Origin: Pseudomonadota bacterium
GTDB lineage: Bacteria > Myxococcota_A > Polyangia > Fen-1088
Length of the DNA: 18,423 nucleotides
Direction of reading: 5' to 3'
Assembly: GCA_017881285.1 (NCBI GenBank)
Contig: JADGRD010000006.1
Location: forward strand, 1-18,423
Made by a program: the position numbers and the translations under genes. This document shows, in pieces, positions 7,412 through 14,349 of this stretch. The notes beneath the pieces were generated by a model. That model did not search any database. It had not been told where the DNA came from and saw only the letters and a program-made list of their open reading frames with translations. The number at the start of each line of letters is the position of its first letter. The stretch's first letter is position 1.

Positions 7412-8521
7412 ATGAAAAAATTTATCTATTCGATGATGCTCGTGGGCGTGACGGCTCTCTCTCTCGGCGCGATGTTGTTCGTCGGCTGCGGTTCGCCCGA
7501 CCAGCTCGGGCAAGGCATCGGTGGTGGCGGCGGCATGGCGGGCGCGGCCGTCATCGATCAAGACGCGAGCCTTCCCCCCAAAGGTGGCTCCGGTGGGTCG
7601 GGAACCTCCGGAGCGCCGCCGAACCCCGACGCCAACTGCGGCAGCACGACCTCGAACACCAGCCACATGCCGGCCGATGTGCTCCTCGTGCTCGACCGGT
7701 CGGGTTCGATGGACTACAGCACCACGGCGGACTCCAACTGCAGCAGTGGCGCCGCGGGCTGCACCGCCCGGTGGCCGGCCCTGACCACGGCGGTGGACAG
7801 CACCCTGACCACAACCGCGGGCTCGATTAGCTGGGGGCTCAAGCTGTACTCTTCCAACGGAAGTGGGTGTACCGTCAACAACGGCGTCGAGGTTGCCATC
7901 TCGGCGTCGTCGGTGTCCGCTATCCAAACCCTGATCGGCAACACCTCGCCCGGCGGCAATACCCCGACTGCTCAGACCATCCAGACGGCCACGACTTATC
8001 TGAAGACAGTCACGGATCCCAACAACAAGGTCATCCTCCTTGCCACCGATGGCGAACCCAACTGCGCCCCGGGTGGGTCAAGCAGTACCACGAACGTGCA
8101 AGGCACGATCGATGCCATCACCGCGGCCAAGACCGCCGGCTTCCTGGTATACGTCATCGGCATCGGCCCGAGCGTCGGCAACCTCGACAACTTCGCCTCC
8201 GCGGGCGGCACCGGGAACTACTACCCCGCCACCTCGCCCGCGGATCTCGCCGCCGCGCTCGCCTCGATCACCAAGGCCGTCACAACCTGTACCTTCACGT
8301 CACCGACGTCTCCGCCCGATGTGAACAACGTCGCGGTGTACCTCGACAAGAACTTGGTTCAGAAGGACAACGCCAACGGCTGGAGCTTCGGCGCCAACGA
8401 CAAGACCATCGTCCTCAACGGCAGCTCCTGTGCCAAGATCACCTCGGGAGCCGCGTCGAACGTGCAAATTCTGTATGGCTGCCCGGGTGACAAGCTGCCG
8501 CCGCCCGCAACCATCCCCTAG
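7412..8521 (+). CDS. VWA-domain lipoprotein
   Basis: The protein has 369 residues from ATG 7412, chosen because AGGAAGG at 7401-7407 sits 4 nt upstream; the frame opens earlier but without such a site. The signal sequence MKKFIYSMMLVGVTALSL leads to a lipobox-like FVGC with Cys26 as the lipidation site. A Gly/Ser/Pro linker (about 33-74) precedes a von Willebrand factor A domain. Its metal-ion-dependent adhesion site is complete: DRSGS (Asp95, Ser97, Ser99), Thr184 in GGNTPT and Asp213 in ATDGEPN. Several cysteines (76, 110, 117, 153, 218, 293, 340, 357) suggest disulfides. Such proteins bind ligands through Mg2+ at the cell surface; the partner is unknown. It is monocistronic by layout and converges on the coiled-coil gene. 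The C-terminal third after about residue 294 has no recognised domain. Confidence 0.88.
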   Translation: MKKFIYSMMLVGVTALSLGAMLFVGCGSPDQLGQGIGGGGGMAGAAVIDQDASLPPKGGSGGSGTSGAPPNPDANCGSTTSNTSHMPADVLLVLDRSGSMDYSTTADSNCSSGAAGCTARWPALTTAVDSTLTTTAGSISWGLKLYSSNGSGCTVNNGVEVAISASSVSAIQTLIGNTSPGGNTPTAQTIQTATTYLKTVTDPNNKVILLATDGEPNCAPGGSSSTTNVQGTIDAITAAKTAGFLVYVIGIGPSVGNLDNFASAGGTGNYYPATSPADLAAALASITKAVTTCTFTSPTSPPDVNNVAVYLDKNLVQKDNANGWSFGANDKTIVLNGSSCAKITSGAASNVQILYGCPGDKLPPPATIP

Positions 8522-8569
8522 AGCGCCTTCCGCCATCACCCTGCGGGCCGCCGGCCGCCCTGTCGCGTA

Positions 8570-9265
8570 TCACCGCGCGCGCCACTGGCCGGTGGGCACG
8601 TGCGATGATTCCTCGTCGACAATCCCCAGCTCGGCGAGCTTGTTCCGCAGCGTCTGGTTGCGCTTGAGCTCCGCGTTGTACTGATCGCTGGCGTGGGTGA
8701 GCCGTGCCTCGAGTTCGTGCATCTCGGCCAGCGTCCGCTGGCCGTGCACCCGAGCGGCCACTTGCCGCAGGAACAAGAACATCCAGACCAGCATCGCCAG
8801 GATCAATGCGCAGAGCACGGCAACGATGGGCAGGGCCAGGCGCACGGCGACGGCGATCCGCTCGTTCTCCTCACGCAGGCGATCGTTGGCCTTCTGTACC
8901 CTGGTCTCGCGATCCCGCGTTTCGGTCAGCCTGGCCTCGAGCGAGGCGCGCTCCTTCGCAAGAATCTTGGCGCCCGCCACGAGCTCGTTATTCTCGGTCA
9001 GTCGCCGGGCGTTGTCCTCTTCGGCCTTGCCCCGCCGGTCGACCTCCTTGGCCAACTCGTCCTCGAGCAGCTTGATCTTATCGCTCGGCGGCAGAACCCT
9101 GGCCACCGCGCCGGCACCAATCGTTGCCGGCGCCTCGGCTTTCGCGGGCTGTGCGCGGGCGCCCAGGGCGAGCAAGGTCGCGGCCACGAATCCGCCCGCC
9201 AGCACGAGTTTCCGCGATGTCGACCTCCCCAAGCTGCTTTCGATGTTTGCGCTTGTTCGTTTCAT
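8570..9265 (-). CDS. Membrane-anchored coiled-coil protein
   Basis: The protein has 231 residues from ATG 9265; the upstream part of the open frame overlaps the kinase gene end. Residues 19-38 (KLVLAGGFVAATLLALGARA) form a signal peptide or first membrane segment with an AxA-like cleavage site. Residues about 63-138 are a charged coiled coil (KIKLLEDELAKEVDRRGKAE onward). A strong transmembrane helix lies at 143-166 (LALPIVAVLCALILAMLVWM core). A second coiled coil at about 175-214 follows on the other side of the membrane. No enzymatic motif is seen. The gene starts 31 bp after the kinase-like gene on the same strand, so the two are probably co-transcribed. A structural or adaptor role beside the kinase-like protein is an inference from this linkage. 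The family is not recognised. Confidence 0.75.
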   Translation of the reverse strand: MKRTSANIESSLGRSTSRKLVLAGGFVAATLLALGARAQPAKAEAPATIGAGAVARVLPPSDKIKLLEDELAKEVDRRGKAEEDNARRLTENNELVAGAKILAKERASLEARLTETRDRETRVQKANDRLREENERIAVAVRLALPIVAVLCALILAMLVWMFLFLRQVAARVHGQRTLAEMHELEARLTHASDQYNAELKRNQTLRNKLAELGIVDEESSHVPTGQWRAR

Positions 9266-9296
9266 GAACTGGAACCTCACTCCACGACGCGGTCGA

Positions 9297-12200
9297 CTAG
9301 TCCCCAAACACGACGCTGCGGACGCCGGCAAACAAAATGATTTCCTTTTGGTGCACCTTCCCCGTGGCCGGTATGAGCAGGCCAATGGTGTGGCTTCCCG
9401 GATCCACGCGCAGCTTCGAGAACGGGCACAGAATTCCGGTTTCCTTGCCGTCGACGACGATGGGGAACTTGCCGGTGGTCTGACACTCGGCGCGGAAGCG
9501 CGCCTCGCCCGTCATCGGCGGCTCGACCGGTTTGAGCGTTTCCTCGATCTTGGCGCCTGCACGCACCTCGATGGTTGTTTGGCTGGTGAGGTAGCCGGCG
9601 CGGACCAGTGCCACGCGCGCCGTGCCGGGCTTGACCTGAACCGCGCAAGGAGTTTCGCCGCGATCTTCGCCGTTGATCCACACTCTGGCGCCCGCGGGCT
9701 GGCTGGTGACGGCAACCCGAACCGCGGCTCCGGGTGGGCCAGCCGGAGCGGCGGCCGCCTCGGATGCGGGCTTGCTCGTGGCGCTCTCCTGCGCCTTGGC
9801 CAGCGGCGAAACCGCCGGGCGCGCGGCCGCCTTGGCGGGAGAATCGACCGGGGCGGGCACCGCCACCGTCGCGGGCTTGGCGCTCGCGGCCACCGGCGAA
9901 TCCTGCGGCGCCTTCCCCTGCGGGGTCTTTCCAGCCAGCGGCGTCGGCGCAACCGATGCCGCCTTCTCGACGAGCGCGGTCTTCCCCTTGTCGACGAGCG
10001 CGATCTTCCCCTTGCCGACGAGCGCGGTCTTCCCGCCCGCCGCTGCCTTCTCAACCGGCGCCACCTCCTCGACCGGCGGGCTCTTCCCAGCCGCCGCGAC
10101 CACCGGTGCCTTCTCGGTGGGGGAGGCCTGCGGGGCTGCCGTGGCCGCCGTGGCCTTCGGCGAGCGGAGCTGCGTGAAAGCGGGTGGGGCCGCGCCTTTC
10201 TTCCCCGTCAGGCCAATCGTCAGCGCGGCGGCTCCAGCGCCCAGACCCGCGGCGACGAACAGAACCACCGCGATCTTCTTGGCACGCGAGGGAGCTGGCT
10301 GCCAGGGCTCGTCGTCCACCGCGTCCGCGCTGTCCGCGGCCTGGCTGGCACGCGACTTCAACGCATTTCGCGTCTTGGGCTGCCGAGACGGGCCAGGCTC
10401 CGGAGCAGCCATCGCCTGGGCGACGCGGAGTGGTTCCGGCTCCGGGACTCGTGCGAAATCCTCCTCGGCGATGAAGGCCGCGGCCTCGAGCGCCGGTCGT
10501 CCCTGCTGCGCAGTCTCGGCGGGACCTTCCGGCGGTTCGAATGGCTCCGGCGGCTCCGCGAGCTCGTTCTCGATTTCCTCCGGCTCGGCTCCACCGCCCG
10601 TCGTCACCAGAAGGGGGGTCGGCTCCTCCTCGATCAACTCGTCCTCGAGCAACTCCCGGCGCGCGGACGGAGCAACGGCCGGCGCTTGCATCGGACGCAT
10701 CCCCGCCGCCTGGGAACCGGGCTGCGGCCCGAGCCAGTTCTCCGCCGGAGGCGGTGGATGAGGGGCGAACGCAAAAGCCTCCTCAATCCCCGGGTCGGTG
10801 ACCAGCGGTGGCGCCTCGGCCACCGACATCGCGCCATCCGCCTCGCCCTGACCGGGCGGAAGGAGAGAAATCGGCACGCCCGCCTGCGTACCCAGCGCGG
10901 CCAAGGCCTGCGCCCCCCAATCCGCGACTTCCGCCACTGGTTCAGGCTCCACGGGCACCTCCGGGGCGAACGACGCCGACAGCGCCGATGACGCAGGTAT
11001 CGCGGGCGCCGGCGGCGATGGTCTCGGGGCCGCGGGCGGCGAGAGCATCGTGCGGGCCGGTGACGAGGGTATCGCCGGCGGCAGTGGCGGAGGTATCGTG
11101 GGCACCGTCGGCAGGGACGGCAGCGCCGACCCCTTCGCCAGGGGCCCCGCCGCCATGACCGGTAGAGGCGCCTGCCTGATCGGCGATACCGCGCGCTGAT
11201 CGGCGGGCTTGGGGGCCGGCAGCTCGGGCGCCTTGATCGCCGCGAAGGATCGAATGGTGGGGCTGCGGCCCACCGCCGGACCCAGCGATATTCGCGACGA
11301 TAGGGCCGGCCCACGCGCGGGCGGCTCCCCGGGCGCGCTGGGGGCCGATGCATCGGTTGGCAGCGCCCGGAAGATGGCGCTGGCGTAGCCACTGTCCGGA
11401 CTCACCCGGGTCGCTTGGTCGGATGCGGCCAGGAAGCTGCCGGAGGATGCGGCGGGAGGCGGCGGCGCCATCGCCAGAATGCCCGAGGAGACAGGCAACA
11501 CCCTATCGGCCGGCACCGGCTCGGCGCCCGAGGAGGGAGGGCCGTTCGCTGACGACGAGTCCGACACAAACGCCGAAAATTTGCGAACGAGAGCCGCCAT
11601 CTCGCTCACCATCGACGCATCTGCGGTGCCCCCATAATGGCTGGCCAGGACCTTGGCGGCCTGGGCCGCGCGCGGACGCAGCGCCGGATCTTCCGCGAGC
11701 ATGCTGGCGATGAACTCGGCCATGGCCGGCCAGTGCGATTCGAGCATTCTCCGCGCTGCCGCGCTGGTCATCCCCGGTGGCGGCAACTCGCCGGCGGCCA
11801 GCTCGAAGAGCATCGCGCCGAGCGCGCGCACGTCGCTGGGAGCGGTCGGCTCGGCGCCAGGCGGTCCCGGCGCCGCGTAGGCGAGCGAGCGTTGCGAGAG
11901 CACGTCCCCGCCCTTGTGCGCGGCGATGCCCAGACCCGCGTCGAGCAGCTTGATGCCACCGCGCTCGGTGACGATGACGTTGCGCGGGGAGAGACCAGCG
12001 TGCACGAGGGGCGGCGCCAGCGCGTGCATGGCGGCGAGCCCGGCGGCGATCTCGGCACCCATGTAGGCCACGTGCTTCTGCCATTTTTCCGCGGCCGCGT
12101 CGGCGCCACTGGCAAGCTCACCGGACACCTGCGCCCACTCGCGGAAACGGTCGAGATCGAGCCCATGGACGAGCTCGGTCACCGCGATAGCGACACCGTC

Positions 12201-12482
12201 GATGACGTCCGCGTCGAGCACGCGCGCCACACGCGCGTCGATGACGCTCCCGGTGCGCTTCGCGGCGGTGAGGAATGGATCGGTCCGGCTGACGACCACG
12301 CCCGGCCGCCGCCGCAGGCACTTGACGGCGAAGATGCGGTCGAATCCAGCCAGGCCGCGCACGCGGGCGCGATAGGTCTCGCGGCCGCCTTCGGCGCCTA
12401 GACATTCCTCGAGTTCGTACCTGCCGAGTTTCTTGGGTTTGGCCTGCTCGCGAACCACGGACAGGCTCGGGACATTTGCCAT
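9297..12482 (-). CDS. Kinase-like (probable pseudokinase) membrane protein with PEGA domain
   Basis: The protein has 1061 residues from ATG 12482; a TTG one codon earlier is also possible. Residues about 20-285 are a Hanks-type kinase fold: a diverged Gly-rich loop (LGAEGG), FAVKCL with Lys54, then the catalytic loop HAGLSPRNV (161-169) where HRDLKPxN is expected, and DAG (181-183) for DFG. The HRD aspartate is Gly and the following Lys is Ser, while Asn168 and Asp181 remain. Phosphotransfer is therefore doubtful. A Pro/Ala/Ser-rich linker (about 310-600) and an acidic stretch (610-660) lead to one transmembrane helix (737-757). A Lys/Ala/Pro-rich spacer holds three 8-residue repeats. A PEGA domain follows (about 921-984, SQPAGARVWINGEDRGETP), then a related beta module to the end. 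The kinase part is expected in the cytoplasm and PEGA in the periplasm. No Shine-Dalgarno is evident. Confidence 0.88.
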   Translation of the reverse strand: MANVPSLSVVREQAKPKKLGRYELEECLGAEGGRETYRARVRGLAGFDRIFAVKCLRRRPGVVVSRTDPFLTAAKRTGSVIDARVARVLDADVIDGVAIAVTELVHGLDLDRFREWAQVSGELASGADAAAEKWQKHVAYMGAEIAAGLAAMHALAPPLVHAGLSPRNVIVTERGGIKLLDAGLGIAAHKGGDVLSQRSLAYAAPGPPGAEPTAPSDVRALGAMLFELAAGELPPPGMTSAAARRMLESHWPAMAEFIASMLAEDPALRPRAAQAAKVLASHYGGTADASMVSEMAALVRKFSAFVSDSSSANGPPSSGAEPVPADRVLPVSSGILAMAPPPPAASSGSFLAASDQATRVSPDSGYASAIFRALPTDASAPSAPGEPPARGPALSSRISLGPAVGRSPTIRSFAAIKAPELPAPKPADQRAVSPIRQAPLPVMAAGPLAKGSALPSLPTVPTIPPPLPPAIPSSPARTMLSPPAAPRPSPPAPAIPASSALSASFAPEVPVEPEPVAEVADWGAQALAALGTQAGVPISLLPPGQGEADGAMSVAEAPPLVTDPGIEEAFAFAPHPPPPAENWLGPQPGSQAAGMRPMQAPAVAPSARRELLEDELIEEEPTPLLVTTGGGAEPEEIENELAEPPEPFEPPEGPAETAQQGRPALEAAAFIAEEDFARVPEPEPLRVAQAMAAPEPGPSRQPKTRNALKSRASQAADSADAVDDEPWQPAPSRAKKIAVVLFVAAGLGAGAAALTIGLTGKKGAAPPAFTQLRSPKATAATAAPQASPTEKAPVVAAAGKSPPVEEVAPVEKAAAGGKTALVGKGKIALVDKGKTALVEKAASVAPTPLAGKTPQGKAPQDSPVAASAKPATVAVPAPVDSPAKAAARPAVSPLAKAQESATSKPASEAAAAPAGPPGAAVRVAVTSQPAGARVWINGEDRGETPCAVQVKPGTARVALVRAGYLTSQTTIEVRAGAKIEETLKPVEPPMTGEARFRAECQTTGKFPIVVDGKETGILCPFSKLRVDPGSHTIGLLIPATGKVHQKEIILFAGVRSVVFGD
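9967..10038 (-). repeat. Three tandem 24-bp repeats inside the kinase-like gene
   Basis: Copies lie at 9967-9990, 9991-10014 and 10015-10038. The first two differ by one base and the third is more diverged. On the coding strand they encode three 8-residue units of the type GKTALVxK in the spacer between the membrane helix and the PEGA domain. The pattern suggests in-frame slippage changing the length of a periplasmic spacer. Confidence 0.85.
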
Positions 12483-12504
12483 CAATGGTAGTATCGGCAG
12501 TTAG

Positions 12505-13281
12505 ATGCGACTTCTGGACTGGGTGTCTTCAGGGTCCTCCATCCTCGGCCGCGGGGCCCTGGATTCGAGACGGGCGGCATCCTTTGTGCGCCACACCCTA
12601 CGCGGCAATCGCGTCGCCCCCGCACCGGCCGGGCGACCGGCCGAGAACCAGCCGCCGGTCCTCCTCATCCACGGCTACCTGGCCACGCGCGGCTCGCTCC
12701 ATCTTCTGGAACGCCGGTTGACGGAGATGGGGCATCTGGTGCTGACCTACCGGCTGGGGTTGGTCCATGCCGGGGACATCTGCGAATCCGCGGCAAAGAT
12801 CGCAGCGAAGGTCGAGTCGATTGCCGCCCAAAGTCATCTGGATCGCCTGGATATCGTTGGACATTCCATGGGCGGCCTGGTCGGGTTGTACTACGTCAAG
12901 CGGATGGGCGGACGGCGCCGGGTGCGCCGCCTGATCATGCTCGGCACGCCCACCTCCGGCACCTGGTCCGCTCTGCTAGGGGTGGCCTTGGCGCCGCTCG
13001 GCCGGGCCAGCTTGCAGCTCCTGCCTGACTCCGCCTTCTTGCGCGAGCTGGAGGAGGGCACCCTGCCCGATGGGGTCGAGATTTTCTCGGTGGCTGGCGA
13101 TTGCGACCGGCTCGCCCCGCCCTCCACCACCCGTCTGCGCGGGGTGAGCCACGTCTGCCTGCCCACCAACCACGCCGGACTGCTGGTCGACGCGCAGGTC
13201 GCCCAGGTGGTGGGCGAGATCCTGGCGAATCCCATGACCGCACCGTCGGAGGCGGCCTCGGATGGCGCGCTCCACCGTTGA
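12505..13281 (+). CDS. Lipase-type alpha/beta hydrolase
   Basis: The protein has 258 residues. PVLLIHGYLATRGS (51-64) gives the oxyanion-hole HG, and VGHSMGGLVGLYYV (118-131) gives the nucleophile elbow with Ser121. A probable triad is completed by Asp201 in VAGDCDRLAP and His223 in PTNHAGLL. LIMLGTPTSGT (143-153) is typical of PGAP1-like and triacylglycerol lipase/esterase families. These enzymes hydrolyse ester bonds of lipids; the substrate here is unknown. No signal peptide is seen, so it is intracellular or membrane-associated. Only 22 bp separate its ATG from that of the divergent kinase-like gene. No good ribosome binding site is visible; TAGTAT at 12489-12494 ends 10 nt before the ATG. 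Confidence 0.87.
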   Translation: MRLLDWVSSGSSILGRGALDSRRAASFVRHTLRGNRVAPAPAGRPAENQPPVLLIHGYLATRGSLHLLERRLTEMGHLVLTYRLGLVHAGDICESAAKIAAKVESIAAQSHLDRLDIVGHSMGGLVGLYYVKRMGGRRRVRRLIMLGTPTSGTWSALLGVALAPLGRASLQLLPDSAFLRELEEGTLPDGVEIFSVAGDCDRLAPPSTTRLRGVSHVCLPTNHAGLLVDAQVAQVVGEILANPMTAPSEAASDGALHR

Positions 13282-13306
13282 CGAGTAGCGGCTAAGTGAC
13301 TAAAAT
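13278..13306 (+). promoter_or_regulatory. Near-consensus sigma-70 promoter for the FHA gene
   Basis: TTGACG (13278-13283) and TAAAAT (13301-13306) are each 5 of 6 to consensus and are separated by exactly 17 bp. The -35 element overlaps the TGA stop of the lipase gene (13279-13281). Transcription would start near 13313, giving a leader of about 67 nt before ATG 13381. Confidence 0.7.
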
Positions 13307-13380
13307 CACGGCCTACTGATTCACTCCAGCCAAGCACCTTTGCAGCCAAGGACCCAAGCCGCGCCGGGATCGAACCCCCT

Positions 13381-14301
13381 ATGTGGACCCTGAAGTTCAT
13401 CTCGGGCAAGTACCAAGGGGGCGAGTTTCCCTTGCGGCCCAATCGTGAGATCACCATCGGACGATCCTCCGATCTCGACATGGTGCTGGTCGAGGACATG
13501 GTGTCGCGCAAACACGCCAAGATCACGACCGATGATCGCTCGGTCTCGATTCAGGATCTGGGCTCGACCAACGGCACCTTCGTCAACGGCGAGAAGATTC
13601 GCGCGGTTCGCCTGAAGGAGGGCGACCGCATTCTGGTCGGCACCTCCATCATCAAGCTGGTCGCGGCCAATAACGAAGCCCCGATTCCGTCGTCGTCGCT
13701 GTCGGAGAACGAGGCCCGCTCGCGCTTGCAGGTCACCGCCAACCGGCGGGCCGAGCCCAAGATGATGCAGGGAAACATCGAGGAGATCCCCCTGCCCGAC
13801 CTCCTGCAGTTGCTGTCCACCAGCCGCAAGTCCGGCGTCTTGGTCCTGCGTTCGGAATGGGGAACCGGCCGTCTCTACTTGCGCAAGGGACAGATCTACT
13901 ACGCCAACGTCGATGAGAGCTTCGACGTGAGCCCGCGCAAGGCGGTCTTCCGCATGCTCACCTGGGACAAGGGCCTCTTCGAGCTGGAACCGCCCGACGA
14001 CCGCACGGTGATGGAGGAGTTGCAGGACAGCACCGAGGGGCTGCTCATGGAAGGCATGCGCCAGCTCGACGAGTTCCATGAGTTGTCATCGAAGCTGCCC
14101 CCCTTCGAGGCCATCGTTTCCATCCCGCGGCCGCTCGAACAGAAGCTGCGCGACCTCAAGCCGCAGGAGCTCGACCTCATGCAGACCGCGCTCGACGAGG
14201 CCACCGTGCAACAGATCATCGATCAGAGCCCGCAGACCGACCTCGACACCGCGCAGGCCTTGCTCTCGCTCCTCGAGCGGGGATACTTGATCGTCGGATA
14301 G
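13381..14301 (+). CDS. FHA and DUF4388 (PATAN) domain protein
   Basis: The protein has 306 residues. The N-terminal FHA domain (about 4-95) shows ITIGRSSDLDMVL, SRKHAKI and DLGSTNGTFVNGE, which are the conserved GR, SxxH and NG elements that bind phosphothreonine peptides. Residues about 128-245 match DUF4388/PATAN: GNIEEIPLPDLLQLLSTSRK, SGVLVL, GRLYLRKGQIYYANVDE and LLMEGMRQLDEF. The C-terminal helical part ends in the motif TAQALLSLLERGYLIVG. This architecture is common in myxobacteria, where PATAN proteins act in signalling linked to gliding and two-component pathways. It is a plausible reader of Ser/Thr kinase output. Its own promoter precedes it. No strong Shine-Dalgarno precedes ATG 13381 (GGGA 11 nt upstream). 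Confidence 0.92.
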   Translation: MWTLKFISGKYQGGEFPLRPNREITIGRSSDLDMVLVEDMVSRKHAKITTDDRSVSIQDLGSTNGTFVNGEKIRAVRLKEGDRILVGTSIIKLVAANNEAPIPSSSLSENEARSRLQVTANRRAEPKMMQGNIEEIPLPDLLQLLSTSRKSGVLVLRSEWGTGRLYLRKGQIYYANVDESFDVSPRKAVFRMLTWDKGLFELEPPDDRTVMEELQDSTEGLLMEGMRQLDEFHELSSKLPPFEAIVSIPRPLEQKLRDLKPQELDLMQTALDEATVQQIIDQSPQTDLDTAQALLSLLERGYLIVG

Positions 14302-14349
14302 TTCGTCTCCAGCCGAAGAATCACGCCGTACTCGGAGGGAAACCGAAAC

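Noticed and set aside
8522..8569. A GC-rich stretch between two convergent genes as a terminator
   Set aside because: Only 4-bp stems can be formed and there is no T-tract on either strand.
8697..10991. A 764-codon plus-strand open frame across the coiled-coil and kinase-like genes
   Set aside because: It is Arg/Gly/Ala-rich with no domains and is antisense to two well-supported genes; openness follows from high GC.
13355..13383. A tRNA T-arm-like sequence (GGGTTCGATCCC on the minus strand) just before the FHA gene
   Set aside because: The T stem does not pair over five bases, and no acceptor, D or anticodon arms can be built; the rest would lie inside the FHA coding region.
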